Shown here in pieces: positions 23,980 to 35,390 of a stretch of DNA of 64,000 nt. Both the position numbers and the translations under genes were made by a program. The stretch is taken from assembly GCA_003265435.1 (NCBI GenBank), contig NOXC01000001.1, forward strand, positions 310,001 through 374,000, in the 5' to 3' direction. The stretch's first letter is position 1, and the number at the start of each line of letters is the position of its first letter. Origin of the DNA: Cellvibrionaceae bacterium AOL6. GTDB taxonomy: Bacteria; Pseudomonadota; Gammaproteobacteria; Pseudomonadales; Cellvibrionaceae. The notes below the pieces were generated by a model that was given only the letters and a program-made list of their open reading frames with translations, did no database searches and was not told the DNA's origin.

Positions 23980-25872
23980 ATGAATTATCCGAATCGATTT
24001 GATGTGATTGTCATTGGTGGTGGCCATGCTGGCACAGAAGCCTGCCTGGCTGCGGCTCGGATGGGGTGTAAAACCCTCCTTTTGACGCACAATATCGAGA
24101 CCCTCGGCCAAATGAGTTGTAACCCTGCTATCGGAGGTATCGGCAAAAGCCATCTCGTGATGGAAGTGGATGCACTTGGCGGAGCAATGGCGCGCGCCAC
24201 GGATCGCGGTGGCATTCAATTCCGTATCCTGAACAGCCGTAAAGGTCCCGCAGTACGCGCCACGCGCGCGCAGGCAGATCGCGTCCTCTACAAAGCCGCC
24301 ATCCGAGAGATTCTTGAAAATCAGGACAACCTCTGGATTTTCCAGCAGGCTGCCGACGACCTCATCGTTGAAGGCACGCGCGTGACGGGGGTCGTCACGC
24401 AGATGGGGCTGCGTTTCGAAGCCGACTCCGTTGTTTTGACTGCTGGAACCTTTCTCGGTGGACGCATCCACATTGGTTTGGACAATTACAGTGGCGGGCG
24501 TGCCGGTGATCCCCCCTCCATCGCACTGGCCGATCGCCTGCGCGAACTGCCTCTGAATGTGCGCCGCCTAAAAACCGGTACCCCACCGAGAATCGACGCC
24601 CGTTCTGTCGATTTCAGTGGTCTTGAAGAACAGTGGGGCGATACGCCACTGCCCGTCATGAGCTATCTGGGCAGTACAGCGGAGCATCCAAAACAAGTGT
24701 GCTGCTGGATTACACACACCAACAGCCAAACGCATGACTTCATTCGCGAAGGTTTTGAGCGCTCGCCGATGTTCACCGGCGTTATCGAAGGCGTCGGACC
24801 ACGCTATTGCCCGTCAATTGAAGACAAGGTCAATCGCTTCGCTGACAAAGACAGTCATCAGATCTTTATCGAGCCCGAAGGGCTCAACACGCATGAGTTG
24901 TATCCCAATGGGATATCGACCAGCCTACCCTTTGATGTCCAGATGAACTTTGTGCGCTCGATCAAGGGCTTCGAACAGGCGCATATTTCTCGTCCGGGCT
25001 ACGCGATTGAATACGACTTTTTCGACCCGCGTGACCTGAAACACAGCCTCGAAACCCGCGCTATTGACGGGCTCTTTTTCGCGGGCCAGATCAATGGCAC
25101 CACGGGCTACGAAGAAGCCGCCGCGCAAGGCTTGCTGGCCGGCGCGAATGCAGCGCTCAAATCTCAAGGCAAGGAAGCTTGGTGCCCAGAACGCGATACC
25201 GCGTATATTGGGGTTCTGGTCGATGACTTGATCACCATGGGGACAAATGAACCCTATCGTATGTTCACGAGCCGTGCGGAGTACCGTTTGCTCCTGAGGC
25301 AAGACAACGCCGACTTGCGCTTGACCGAAAAAGGTCGTGAACTCGGCCTGGTTGACGATGAGCGCTGGGCCGCGTTCTCACAAAAAAGAGAACAGATCGA
25401 GCGCGAAACGCAGCGACTCAAAGAAACCTGGGTGCAGGCCGCCTCGCCCGAAGCGGAGGCTTTAGCGCCCAAACTGCGTTCACCTCTGACGCGAGAATAC
25501 GCGCTGATGGATCTGCTCAAACGTCCTGAGCTCGGCTACGCCGACTTGGCCGATATCAAAGGGCAAGCTGTCGATGACGCGCGCGTGGCCGAGCAAGTAG
25601 AGATTGCCGCCAAATACTCGGGCTATATCGAGCGTCAGCAAGAAGAGATTGATCGGCTCAAGTCGCAGCAAAATACACGGATACCCGACGACTTCGATTA
25701 CACACGTGTTGAAGGACTATCGAAGGAGCTGCAAGAGAAGCTCGGTCAGGCCAGGCCCGAGACCCTTGCTCGTGCCTCACGTATTCCGGGTGTCACGCCA
25801 GCCGCAGTGTCCCTGTTGTTGATTTATTTGAAAAAACGGGCCTCGCTCGGTTCAACCACGTTAGCGGGTTGA
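23980..25872 (+). CDS. mnmG: tRNA uridine-5-carboxymethylaminomethyl modification enzyme MnmG (GidA)
   Basis: The FAD-dependent partner of MnmE in wobble-uridine modification. The 630-residue length is typical. The FAD-binding start [20 protein letters not shown], the [20 protein letters not shown] segment with its catalytic-type Cys, and the conserved [19 protein letters not shown] are all intact, as is the helical C-terminal MnmE/tRNA-binding region. It is followed directly by rsmG, as in most gammaproteobacteria. Confidence 0.98.
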   Translation: MNYPNRFDVIVIGGGHAGTEACLAAARMGCKTLLLTHNIETLGQMSCNPAIGGIGKSHLVMEVDALGGAMARATDRGGIQFRILNSRKGPAVRATRAQADRVLYKAAIREILENQDNLWIFQQAADDLIVEGTRVTGVVTQMGLRFEADSVVLTAGTFLGGRIHIGLDNYSGGRAGDPPSIALADRLRELPLNVRRLKTGTPPRIDARSVDFSGLEEQWGDTPLPVMSYLGSTAEHPKQVCCWITHTNSQTHDFIREGFERSPMFTGVIEGVGPRYCPSIEDKVNRFADKDSHQIFIEPEGLNTHELYPNGISTSLPFDVQMNFVRSIKGFEQAHISRPGYAIEYDFFDPRDLKHSLETRAIDGLFFAGQINGTTGYEEAAAQGLLAGANAALKSQGKEAWCPERDTAYIGVLVDDLITMGTNEPYRMFTSRAEYRLLLRQDNADLRLTEKGRELGLVDDERWAAFSQKREQIERETQRLKETWVQAASPEAEALAPKLRSPLTREYALMDLLKRPELGYADLADIKGQAVDDARVAEQVEIAAKYSGYIERQQEEIDRLKSQQNTRIPDDFDYTRVEGLSKELQEKLGQARPETLARASRIPGVTPAAVSLLLIYLKKRASLGSTTLAG

Positions 25873-25877
25873 TCACG

Positions 25878-26534
25878 ATGCAGGAAACGCACTTCTACAA
25901 GGCCTTGGATTCGGCCTGTGAAACGCTGGGTGTGTCGCTCGAAGCGCGCGCGCGATCGGGTCTGTTCGAATACTGGCAGATGTTCATCAAGTGGAATGGC
26001 ACCTACAATCTTTCGGCCATTCGCGACCCTGAACAGATCCTATACAAGCACCTTGTCGATAGCCTTGCCATCGTACCGGCATTCGTGGACCAACCCGCAA
26101 CGCGCTGCCTCGATGTGGGGACAGGGGGCGGCCTACCCGGTATCCCCTTGGCGCTCTGTTTTCCCGAAACCGAATTCACTCTGCTCGACAGCGCAGGCAA
26201 GAAGATCCGTTTCCTGTTTCAGGTGAAACAGGCATTGGGCCTTGCGAACCTCCAGCTCGAAAATCGCCGTGTGGAGTCCCTGCCCTCTAGCCCGGGTTTT
26301 GACCGTATTGTCAGTCGCGCCTTTGCATCGCTGGCACGTTTTACGGGCCTGTGTGAACACCTGCTGAGCGACACGGGCGAATTTTGGGCGATGAAAGGCG
26401 TCCACCCTTTGCAGGAGTTGAGCGAAATAGAAAAACACTATATCGTCGTTGAGCAGCGCGACCTGAATGTCCCGGGCGTCGAGGGCGAGCGCTGTCTGAT
26501 TAAATTGCGCAAACGCCCGTCAGTGACTGAATAG
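25878..26534 (+). CDS. rsmG: 16S rRNA (guanine-527 N7) methyltransferase
   Basis: RsmG (GidB) methylates G527 of 16S rRNA with SAM. I use ATG 25878 (218 residues); a TTG at 25869 overlapping the mnmG stop is possible. The family start (FEYWQMFIKWNGTYNLSAIR) and the SAM motif LDVGTGGGLPGIPLA are clear. A degenerate parS palindrome lies within the gene at 26215-26230. It precedes parA by 11 bp. Confidence 0.96.
   Translation: MQETHFYKALDSACETLGVSLEARARSGLFEYWQMFIKWNGTYNLSAIRDPEQILYKHLVDSLAIVPAFVDQPATRCLDVGTGGGLPGIPLALCFPETEFTLLDSAGKKIRFLFQVKQALGLANLQLENRRVESLPSSPGFDRIVSRAFASLARFTGLCEHLLSDTGEFWAMKGVHPLQELSEIEKHYIVVEQRDLNVPGVEGERCLIKLRKRPSVTE
26215..26230. other. degenerate parS-like palindrome in rsmG
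   Basis: TGTTTCAGGTGAAACA matches parS at 15 of 16 positions, but the mismatch falls in the central CG step, which breaks the CACGTG core. It may be a weak or relic ParB site or a chance result of coding sequence. Confidence 0.45.
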
Positions 26535-26545
26535 AGGTAGAGGCA

Positions 26546-27343
26546 GTGGGAAAAGTACTCGCGATCGCCAACCAGAAAGGTGGGGTCGGCAAGACCACAA
26601 CCTGTGTGAACCTGGCCGCATCGCTCGCTGCCACCAAGCGTCGTGTTCTGCTGATTGATCTCGATCCTCAGGGGAATGCCACCATGGGCAGTGGCATAGA
26701 CAAAAACGATCTGGAGCTGAGCATTTATGATGTGCTGGCCGAAGGCACACCTGTAGATCAGGTATTACGCCTGTCCCAAGAAGGCAAGTATGCGGTATTA
26801 CCTGCCAATGGCGATCTGACCGCGGCCGAAGTTGAGCTTTTGTCTCTGTCAGAAAAAGAAAAACGACTCGACAAAGCGTTGCTGCAGGCGCGTGAAGATT
26901 TTGATTACGTGCTTATCGATTGTCCCCCTTCACTCAACATGCTGACGGTAAACGCCCTGGCCTGTTGTGATGGTGTGCTGATACCGATGCAGTGCGAATA
27001 CTACGCACTCGAAGGGCTCTCGGCCCTGATCAACACCATCCAGTCGATACAACGGGTATTGAACCCCAAATTAAAAATCGAGGGTCTGTTGCGCACCATG
27101 TACGACCCCCGCAACAGTCTGACAAACGACGTGTCCGCTCAACTTAAAGAGCATTTTGGCGATGCGGTATACCGAACCTGTATTCCCAGAAATGTGCGGC
27201 TCGCGGAAGCGCCGAGTTACGGCATGCCCGTGATCGCTTACGATAAGCAGAGCAAGGGAGCGCTGGCCTATCTGGCGTTGGCCGGTGAAATTAACCGACG
27301 TCAAGACACACCCGTAGGTGAAACGGCCTTTGCGGCCGGGTAA
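26546..27343 (+). CDS. parA: chromosome partitioning ATPase ParA (Soj)
   Basis: A ParA/Soj Walker-type ATPase that moves ParB-parS complexes during origin segregation. It is 265 residues from GTG 26546. The deviant Walker A NQKGGVGKTTTCVNLAASLA, the Walker A' region LLIDLDPQGNATMGSG and Walker B DYVLIDCPPSLNMLT are intact. The short N-terminus without an extra DNA-binding domain is the chromosomal type. It lies 19 bp before parB. Confidence 0.97.
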   Translation: MGKVLAIANQKGGVGKTTTCVNLAASLAATKRRVLLIDLDPQGNATMGSGIDKNDLELSIYDVLAEGTPVDQVLRLSQEGKYAVLPANGDLTAAEVELLSLSEKEKRLDKALLQAREDFDYVLIDCPPSLNMLTVNALACCDGVLIPMQCEYYALEGLSALINTIQSIQRVLNPKLKIEGLLRTMYDPRNSLTNDVSAQLKEHFGDAVYRTCIPRNVRLAEAPSYGMPVIAYDKQSKGALAYLALAGEINRRQDTPVGETAFAAG

Positions 27344-27362
27344 TCAGGAATTAGAGGCAACA

Positions 27363-28271
27363 ATGGCAAAAAAACGTGGTTTGGGTCGTGGACTCGATGC
27401 GCTGCTCTCCGGGGCACAGGAGGTTCAGGACGTTAACCTGGATGCCAATGGGGATGTCCAAAAGGCGCCGGCGTCGCTCGACGGGATGCTGAAAAAACTC
27501 CCCATCGAGTTGTTACAACGCGGAAAGTACCAACCTCGTCGCGATATGGATCAACTCGCTCTCGAAGAGTTGGCAGAATCCATACGCAATCAGGGTGTGA
27601 TGCAGCCGATCGTGGTTCGTCCCATCGATGATGAGCGCTACGAAATCATTGCCGGTGAACGTCGCTGGCGCGCCTCTCAATTGGCTGGCCTCGATGTGAT
27701 CCCGGCGGTCATTCGCGAAGTGCCTGATGAAACTGCCATCGCCCTCGCGCTTATCGAAAACATTCAGCGTGAAGATCTCAATCCGATGGAGGAAGCGTTT
27801 GCACTCAAGCGCTTGCAGGATGAATTCGAGCTCACCCAGAAAGAAGTGGCCGAAGCGGTAGGAAAATCGCGCACGGCGGTGACCAATATCTTGCGCCTGC
27901 TCAATCTCAGTGATGAGGTAAAAACCATGCTCGAGCATGGTGATCTTGAAATGGGTCATGCGCGTTGCTTATTGAGTCTTGAACCGGAAAAGCAGCGCAG
28001 TGTGGCGAGAACCATCGTTGCGAAAGGTTTGTCTGTGCGTCAGGCCGAAGCACTCGCGAGAAAAACGCTGAATGGTGAAGACGAAGCGACGCCGATCAAG
28101 GACGAGCCTAATCGTGATATTCAACAGCTACAGGAAAAGCTCGGCGAAAAAGTCGGTGTTCCCGTAGAAATACAGCACTCCAGCCGAGGCAACGGCAAGC
28201 TCGTACTCAAATACAATAACCTTGATGAACTCGATGGCATTCTCGCGCATTTAAACTTCCAGCAACACTGA
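27363..28271 (+). CDS. parB: chromosome partitioning protein ParB (Spo0J)
   Basis: ParB binds parS, spreads as a CTP-dependent clamp and is moved by ParA. The 302-residue protein starts at ATG 27363 (MAKKRGLGRGLDALLSG), after AGAGGC. The N-terminal CTP-binding region has GERRWRASQLAGL and the arginine patch; IENIQREDLNPMEEA follows. The helix-turn-helix (LTQKEVAEAVGKSRTAVTN) and a C-terminal dimerisation region are visible. Its likely target sites are the two parS copies in recF. Confidence 0.97.
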   Translation: MAKKRGLGRGLDALLSGAQEVQDVNLDANGDVQKAPASLDGMLKKLPIELLQRGKYQPRRDMDQLALEELAESIRNQGVMQPIVVRPIDDERYEIIAGERRWRASQLAGLDVIPAVIREVPDETAIALALIENIQREDLNPMEEAFALKRLQDEFELTQKEVAEAVGKSRTAVTNILRLLNLSDEVKTMLEHGDLEMGHARCLLSLEPEKQRSVARTIVAKGLSVRQAEALARKTLNGEDEATPIKDEPNRDIQQLQEKLGEKVGVPVEIQHSSRGNGKLVLKYNNLDELDGILAHLNFQQH

Positions 28272-28340
28272 GTCATTAACGCGAACGCAGACGGCGAGAT
28301 GTCACACCCGTTTGGCCGCGATTCAGGATAGGCTTTAAAA

Positions 28341-29603
28341 ATGAATAGCGAGCAACTAGATAAATTCGAAGTTTTTGCTGACCTCGACGAGCAAAATAAA
28401 ATCATCGCTGCGCGGCAAGTGCAATCCGAAGCGGTAGACAAAGGGACCGTGTTGTTCGACGTCGGCGAACAGGACGGCATTGAATATTTTCTCTACGAGG
28501 GTGAAATCGAACTCACCGCCCAGGATGGGCGAAAAAAAATCATATCCGCTGCTGACCCCGCTTCCCATTTTCCCCTCGCGTTGCTTCGGCCAAGAAAATA
28601 TCGCGCGACGGTGGTCTCTGAGCGCGCAAAATTACTCGCGCTTGATATCGAAGTACTGCAAGACTTAAGAAAGTCGGTGCCCGTAGCCGGCGACGCATTC
28701 AGCGCCTTCTCACCATTGGCTGAAGGTATCACAGCCGTCATCGATGACGAAAAAGAAGCCGACAGTGTGCGCAATTTTGTCGAGAGCGCGGCTTCCGCGA
28801 TCGTTGAAAACCGCTTGCTGATTGCAAACTTCGATGATGTCAGCACCACTATTTTCAATGTGCTTCAAGATCCGGACTTAAGTCTGGATATGTTGATCAG
28901 TGCTGTGCAGTTGGACGCTGCGATTACCGCGAAATTAATAAAAGCGGCAAACAGTGCGTTTTTCGGTGGGCTGCCGCGCGTGGACTCTGCGCGTGCCGCC
29001 ATTGTGCGTTTAGGTCAGGACCTCAGTGTCCAGCTCGTGACCGTCATGGTCTGCAAAGAGGTGTTTCAGTCCAGTAAAGAAGAATTGCAACTGGCCATGC
29101 ACCGCCTCTGGCAAAGCTCATTGAAACTGGCCACGTACAGCGTCGTGATCGGGCGCCGAGCACAACCGCGCTTTGCGCAGGGCCCGGCTTTACTCGGTGG
29201 CTTAATGAATGACATCGGTACCTTGGTCATCATTGCGTACCTGGATCAATTTCCAGGGATGATGCTGAATATTTCCGAGCATGTATTGGCGTCGTCCCGA
29301 ATTAAGAAAAAGCTCGGCAGTGTGCTGTTGAACCACTGGCACTTTCCTGAACCGATCGTGGATGCGGTGGAATATGCCGACCTTTATGATCGGCCTAAAG
29401 AAGAGGCGGATCTCAGCGATGTGATTTGTCTCGCGCGAATGCTGATTCGTATGACCAGCTATCGAAAATTGCCGGTCGCTGAAGTACGCGACTTACCCGC
29501 CTATGAGCGCTTGGGTTTTGATCTTGACGATCCGGCCATGTTATCGGCGATACAAGAAGAAGCAGCTAAATACATACAACTCTTCCAGGGCGCCTTCGAA
29601 TAG
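28341..29603 (+). CDS. CNB-like plus HDOD domain signalling protein
   Basis: A 420-residue soluble protein. Residues ~5-115 look like a cyclic-nucleotide-binding beta-roll (KGTVLFDVGEQDGIEYFLYE, GEIEL), but I see no intact phosphate-binding cassette. Residues ~165-360 form an HDOD domain (LQDPDLSLDMLISAVQLD, AAITAKLIKAANSAFFGG, GGLMNDIGTLVI), a non-catalytic relative of HD phosphohydrolases used in bacterial signalling. It starts 69 bp after parB and converges with the ABC exporter 4 bp away. Its role is not deducible. Confidence 0.85.
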   Translation: MNSEQLDKFEVFADLDEQNKIIAARQVQSEAVDKGTVLFDVGEQDGIEYFLYEGEIELTAQDGRKKIISAADPASHFPLALLRPRKYRATVVSERAKLLALDIEVLQDLRKSVPVAGDAFSAFSPLAEGITAVIDDEKEADSVRNFVESAASAIVENRLLIANFDDVSTTIFNVLQDPDLSLDMLISAVQLDAAITAKLIKAANSAFFGGLPRVDSARAAIVRLGQDLSVQLVTVMVCKEVFQSSKEELQLAMHRLWQSSLKLATYSVVIGRRAQPRFAQGPALLGGLMNDIGTLVIIAYLDQFPGMMLNISEHVLASSRIKKKLGSVLLNHWHFPEPIVDAVEYADLYDRPKEEADLSDVICLARMLIRMTSYRKLPVAEVRDLPAYERLGFDLDDPAMLSAIQEEAAKYIQLFQGAFE

Positions 29604-29607
29604 GCGC

Positions 29608-31413
29608 TTACCTTATTGGCGTCGTGTTGTCTTTCGTGCGGTGTTGGTACTGCCATAAAGTGGCATAACGTCCCCCCTCTTCCAGTAGCGCGTCATGACT
29701 GCCCTGCTCGACGAGCTGCCCATTCTCAAGCACGAGAATCCAATCCGCGTCTTTAATGGTTGAAAGTCTGTGTGCAATCACAAGGCAGGTCTTGCCTTCG
29801 CTCAGGGTGTCGATGGCCTGAAGAATATGCGCTTCAGAATCGTTGTCCAATGACGACGTGGCCTCATCGAATATTAAGATCGGAGGGTTCTTTAACATCG
29901 TCCGCGCGATGGCGATGCGTTGCTTCTCTCCGCCCGAAAGCTTTAGGCCCCTCTCACCGACGATCGTCTGTCGCCCCTCAGGTAGGGAGTGAATAAAGTC
30001 TTCCAACTTGGCATGACGTATCGCTGCGCAAATGTCTTCTTCACTTGCATCCAGTTTTCCGTAGCGAATATTCGCTTCAATTGTATCGTTGAACAAGACC
30101 GCGTCTTGTGGAACAAAGCCAAGCTGAGCACGCAACGAATGCAAGGAGACATCCTGAATATTGTGGCCATCAATATAGATTCCGCCGGTGTCACAATCGT
30201 AAAATCGAAACAGCAGTTTTGCGAGGGTTGATTTTCCCGATCCACTGCTGCCAACGAGGGCGACCTTTTTTCCGCCCGCTACGTCAAAATTCAACGCTTT
30301 TAATATGGGGCGTTCAGGTGAATAGGAAAATGACACCTGCTTGAATTGCAGAGTGCCTTCCGACACATGTAAGGGGGTATGCGAATGTGTGTCCTTTACG
30401 TTGGGTGTAATACTTAGCAGTGAAAACATCTTTTCGATATTGGCTAATGCGCCTTTCATTTCCCGATACACGAAGCCGAGAAAATTAAGCGGCAGAAAAA
30501 TCTGCATCATAAACGCATTAATCAGCACGAAATCGCCGAGCGTCATTGCGCCTCGACTCACTTCGTACGCCGCCAATATCATGGCAGCACTCATCGAGAC
30601 GGAGATCACGAAGGCTTGTCCGCCATTCAGAGCAAAGATACTCAAGCGATTTTTTCGACGCGCGGCTTCCCATTCATCGAGGTTCACATCATAGCGGCGA
30701 GCTTCATAATCTTCGTTACCAAAATATTTTACGGTCTCGTAATTCAGCAAGCTGTCGATGGCGCGGCTGTTGGTGCTGGAATCGGCTTCGTTCATTTCTC
30801 GCACGTAGCGTGTACGAATTTCCGTCGCAAAGACAGACCAGATGATATACAGCACGATGGCCGCAAAAACGATCACACCAAACCAAACACTATAGCGCCC
30901 AGACAGAATGACGATCACCATGATAATTTCTATCAATGTGGGGACGATATTAAACACCATAAAGCGCAGCAGAAAGCTGATGCCGGTGGTGCCCCTCTCG
31001 ATATCTCGGGCGAGGCCTCCGGTCTTGCGTTCCAAATGAAAAGAAAGGTCGAGCGCATGAAGGTGTTTGAACACACGCAATGCGATATCGTGCATGGCGT
31101 GTTCCGTCACCCTCCCGAAAACGGTGTCCCTGAGTTCTGCGAACAAGACATTCGCGAGGCGCACCAAGCCGTAAGCCACGAGTAAACCCAGCGGCACGAG
31201 CAGAACCTCGTCCAAGCCAGCATCCCCTGCGTCCAACGCATCGACGATATGCTTTAGGATGAAAGGCAGGCCAACACTGGCGATTTTAGCGGCGATCAAT
31301 AAGGCGAGGCTCAGCGCAAGGCGACGCGGATAGCGCAACAAGTAAGGCACCAGCTTGCGCAGCACAGACCAGTTAATATCGTTGTACTGTACGTGCGTTT
31401 GTTGTCCGCGCAA
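29608..31413 (-). CDS. ATM1/HMT1-type ABC exporter, fused permease and ATPase
   Basis: A 601-residue half-transporter starting at TTG 31413 after AAAGGAG. Six membrane helices (about 30-310) precede the ATPase: Walker A VGSSGSGKSTLAKLLF, Q-loop LGFVPQDAVLFND, signature LSGGEKQRIAIARTMLK, Walker B ILIFDEATSSLD and switch LVIAHRLSTI. The form resembles the bacterial ATM1-like exporters linked to glutathione or metal-thiol export, and would act as a homodimer. The substrate is not visible in sequence. It converges with the HDOD gene and diverges from yajQ. Confidence 0.9.
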   Translation of the reverse strand: MRGQQTHVQYNDINWSVLRKLVPYLLRYPRRLALSLALLIAAKIASVGLPFILKHIVDALDAGDAGLDEVLLVPLGLLVAYGLVRLANVLFAELRDTVFGRVTEHAMHDIALRVFKHLHALDLSFHLERKTGGLARDIERGTTGISFLLRFMVFNIVPTLIEIIMVIVILSGRYSVWFGVIVFAAIVLYIIWSVFATEIRTRYVREMNEADSSTNSRAIDSLLNYETVKYFGNEDYEARRYDVNLDEWEAARRKNRLSIFALNGGQAFVISVSMSAAMILAAYEVSRGAMTLGDFVLINAFMMQIFLPLNFLGFVYREMKGALANIEKMFSLLSITPNVKDTHSHTPLHVSEGTLQFKQVSFSYSPERPILKALNFDVAGGKKVALVGSSGSGKSTLAKLLFRFYDCDTGGIYIDGHNIQDVSLHSLRAQLGFVPQDAVLFNDTIEANIRYGKLDASEEDICAAIRHAKLEDFIHSLPEGRQTIVGERGLKLSGGEKQRIAIARTMLKNPPILIFDEATSSLDNDSEAHILQAIDTLSEGKTCLVIAHRLSTIKDADWILVLENGQLVEQGSHDALLEEGGRYATLWQYQHRTKDNTTPIR

Positions 31414-31547
31414 TGGTGTATCTCCTTTAGGTGAGCGTGGATTGCAGAAAGGGTGGCAGTGATTGATAATTTGCGACTTTGTACCTGCTCGAGACGAAAC
31501 CGTTGGAGTGGGTGATAAGATTCACGTCACACTGTGCAGGAGTATTC

Positions 31548-32030
31548 ATGCCATCCTTCGACATTGTATCGGAAATAGACAAACACGAACTTCAAAATGC
31601 GGTCGAGAATGCGGAGCGTGAACTGCAGACGCGCTTTGATTTTCGTGGAGTGAGCGCACAGTTTGAATGGAAAGACCCCAACGCGGTGCTGACGGCCGAA
31701 GCGGATTTCCAGGTGACGCAAATGCGAGACATCCTGATTGCGAAGCTGGTGAAACGCGGCATTGATCCCGAAATGATGGACCCAGGTAAAATCGAGCACT
31801 CGGGCCGTACCTTTAAATTGGTCATCGGCTTTAAGGAAGGGATTGCGCAGGATGTGGGTAAGAAAATTGTCAAACTGCTTAAGGACAATAAGTTAAAGGT
31901 GCAGGCGGCCATTCAAGGAGATCAGCTGCGCGTGACCGGTAAAAAGCGAGACGATTTGCAGGCCGCGATCGCCTTGGTGAAATCCACGGATTTGGGTCAA
32001 CCTTTCCAGTACAAAAATTTCAGAGACTGA
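31548..32030 (+). CDS. nucleotide-binding protein YajQ (DUF520)
   Basis: A 160-residue YajQ-family protein, start ATG 31548 after AGGAG; the open frame upstream is not family-like. The start [20 protein letters not shown] and end [19 protein letters not shown] are canonical. Family members bind nucleotides, and some bind cyclic di-GMP and act with transcription factors; that role is not proven here. It stands alone between the divergent ABC exporter and the phosphatase-like gene. Confidence 0.95.
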   Translation: MPSFDIVSEIDKHELQNAVENAERELQTRFDFRGVSAQFEWKDPNAVLTAEADFQVTQMRDILIAKLVKRGIDPEMMDPGKIEHSGRTFKLVIGFKEGIAQDVGKKIVKLLKDNKLKVQAAIQGDQLRVTGKKRDDLQAAIALVKSTDLGQPFQYKNFRD

Positions 32031-32073
32031 CGCCGTTAGGGTTTAGGGCAGCAGCAACCGGGGTGAAGAATTG

Positions 32074-32508
32074 ATGAACACAGTGCTGTTTTTGTGCACG
32101 GGAAACTACTACCGCAGTCGTTTCGCGGAAGAGTACTTTAACCACCATGCCGCTCAGCGCGGGCTCGACTGGAAGGCCGAATCAAAAGGCATACAGCGAA
32201 GCTTCGAGGGCAACGGCAACGTTGGACCCATGTCGGTGCACACGATTGAGGCTTTAGCAGCCCTCGCGATTACGCCCGCAGGCGCGGAACGCATGCCGCT
32301 GCGCGTTGAAACCGACGATTTTAATGCGTATTCGCGTGTGATTGCCGTCAGCAAGGATGAACATGAACCCATGCTGGCGGAACATTGGCCAGCGAGCGTG
32401 ACCGCGTCAGTGGCGTTTTTCGATGTCGAAGACTTGCACATCGAAGGCTCCAATACCGCCATTCCTCGACTGCAAAGCCATCTCGATACCCTGCTCGCAA
32501 GTCTTTAG
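32074..32508 (+). CDS. low-molecular-weight protein-tyrosine-phosphatase-like protein
   Basis: A 144-residue protein from ATG 32074 (TTG 32071 is also possible). The P-loop FLCTGNYYRSR gives the C-x5-R active site at residues 8-14, but the usual second Cys of the CxGNxCRS motif is Tyr. An acidic FDVEDL segment near residue 113 could supply the general acid. It belongs to the LMW-phosphatase/arsenate-reductase fold; substrate unknown. It converges with the lipoprotein gene 21 bp away. Confidence 0.8.
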   Translation: MNTVLFLCTGNYYRSRFAEEYFNHHAAQRGLDWKAESKGIQRSFEGNGNVGPMSVHTIEALAALAITPAGAERMPLRVETDDFNAYSRVIAVSKDEHEPMLAEHWPASVTASVAFFDVEDLHIEGSNTAIPRLQSHLDTLLASL

Positions 32509-32529
32509 AGTCAGGCTTTAAGCGCGCGG

Positions 32530-32817
32530 CTACGGTTCTCGCTTATTGGCCCCGCTTCGAGATTCGCAGTCTTTTGCATACGCAATCTGCGCGCGTTCGC
32601 GCTGAGTTTGAGGGTCGTAGCGCTCATCTTGTGGGTTGGGTGGCATGACATTCGGCGTGACGAAGGATGGCCCCGCCGAGCGCCCTTCGGCTTCCATGCG
32701 CAACTGTTCGCAGTAGCGGCTGTTTGCATCGAAATCTTTGCCTTCCGTGTTGTTTGGCGTCTGACTGCACGCAGCGAGTACAAGTGCCGGAAAAATGAGT
32801 GCGAATGGGGTTTTCAT
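32530..32817 (-). CDS. small lipoprotein, unknown function
   Basis: A 95-residue predicted lipoprotein from ATG 32817, with signal MKTPFALIFPALVLAACSQ and lipobox LAAC. The open frame extends to 32913, but that part is not signal-like. The mature part is hydrophilic, with a central Pro/Asn-rich segment (VTPNVMPPNPQDERYDP) and two cysteines (YCEQL, KDCESR) that could pair. I do not recognise a family. It faces away from the atp operon. Confidence 0.72.
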   Translation of the reverse strand: MKTPFALIFPALVLAACSQTPNNTEGKDFDANSRYCEQLRMEAEGRSAGPSFVTPNVMPPNPQDERYDPQTQRERAQIAYAKDCESRSGANKREP

Positions 32818-32979
32818 GGCTTGCCGTCCTGGGTCCTGAATGTTGAAAAGTCTCACGCAAGGGCATGCGTTACTTGTGGTCCGTTTAGATAATAGCCATC
32901 GATTTTCGTTCAATCTGTTTCAAAATGTCAGTTTCTTGTGCCTAAAGGCATAGAATGAACCAAGTTGGCGCTGGGATGG

Positions 32980-33008
32980 TTGAACCCACTGTTTATCCCA
33001 CCTATAAT
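32980..33008 (+). promoter_or_regulatory. promoter of the atp operon
   Basis: TTGAAC (32980-32985), 17 bp spacer, perfect TATAAT (33003-33008). It lies about 110 bp before the first likely start codon at 33120, leaving a ~105 nt leader. This is the best sigma70-type match in the window. Confidence 0.75.
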
Positions 33009-33132
33009 CGGCGACGCTCCGTCCAGCCTCGCTAGGCACTGGGGTGGAATACAACAAATGAGATCCATTCGATCTGGCGGCCTGCCACCGATTCTGTGAA
33101 CAATAAGGGGGATAGCAGAATGGGCGTTGGCA

Positions 33133-34858
<1,726 letters not shown>

Positions 34859-34901
34859 ACCCCACACCCCTTTAGAAACTATTAACTAACGAGGTGTAGG
34901 T

Positions 34902-35372
34902 GTGAATATTAACCTGACTCTGATAGGTCAATCGATTACCTTCCTGGTGTTTGTCGCCTTTTGTTGGAAGTACGTTTGGCCCGCGCTGTTAGGCGTGATG
35001 CAGGATCGAGAAAAACGCATTGCTGATGGTCTTGAAGCCGCGGATCGCGCGGATAAAGATCTGGAACTGGCGCAGAAAAAAGCGACAGAGCAATTGCGTG
35101 AAGCCAAGGAGCAGGCAGCTCAGATCATCGATCAGGCCAACAAGCGCGCTTCTCAGATTGTTGAGGAGGCCAAAGAGCAAGCGAAGGCCGAGGGCGATCG
35201 TATTAAAGCAGCGGCGCAAGCCGAAGTGGATCGCGAAATCAGCCAGGCACGCGAAGAATTGCGTGGCCAGGTTGCGACTCTGGCGCTCGTTGGCGCAGAA
35301 AAAGTTCTGGGAGCCAGTGTGGATGCGAAAGCCCACGCTGAGATGCTGGACAAACTGGCCGCTGAGCTATAA
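34902..35372 (+). CDS. atpF: F0F1 ATP synthase subunit b
   Basis: Subunit b forms the peripheral stalk. The 156-residue protein starts at GTG 34902 after GAGGTGTAGG. It has one N-terminal membrane helix ([20 protein letters not shown]), then a long charged Ala/Glu/Lys-rich helix (residues 30-125) that pairs with a second copy. The C-terminal [10 protein letters not shown] region contacts subunit delta. Confidence 0.96.
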   Translation: MNINLTLIGQSITFLVFVAFCWKYVWPALLGVMQDREKRIADGLEAADRADKDLELAQKKATEQLREAKEQAAQIIDQANKRASQIVEEAKEQAKAEGDRIKAAAQAEVDREISQAREELRGQVATLALVGAEKVLGASVDAKAHAEMLDKLAAEL

Positions 35373-35390
35373 CGGGGGTTAACGAAGCGT

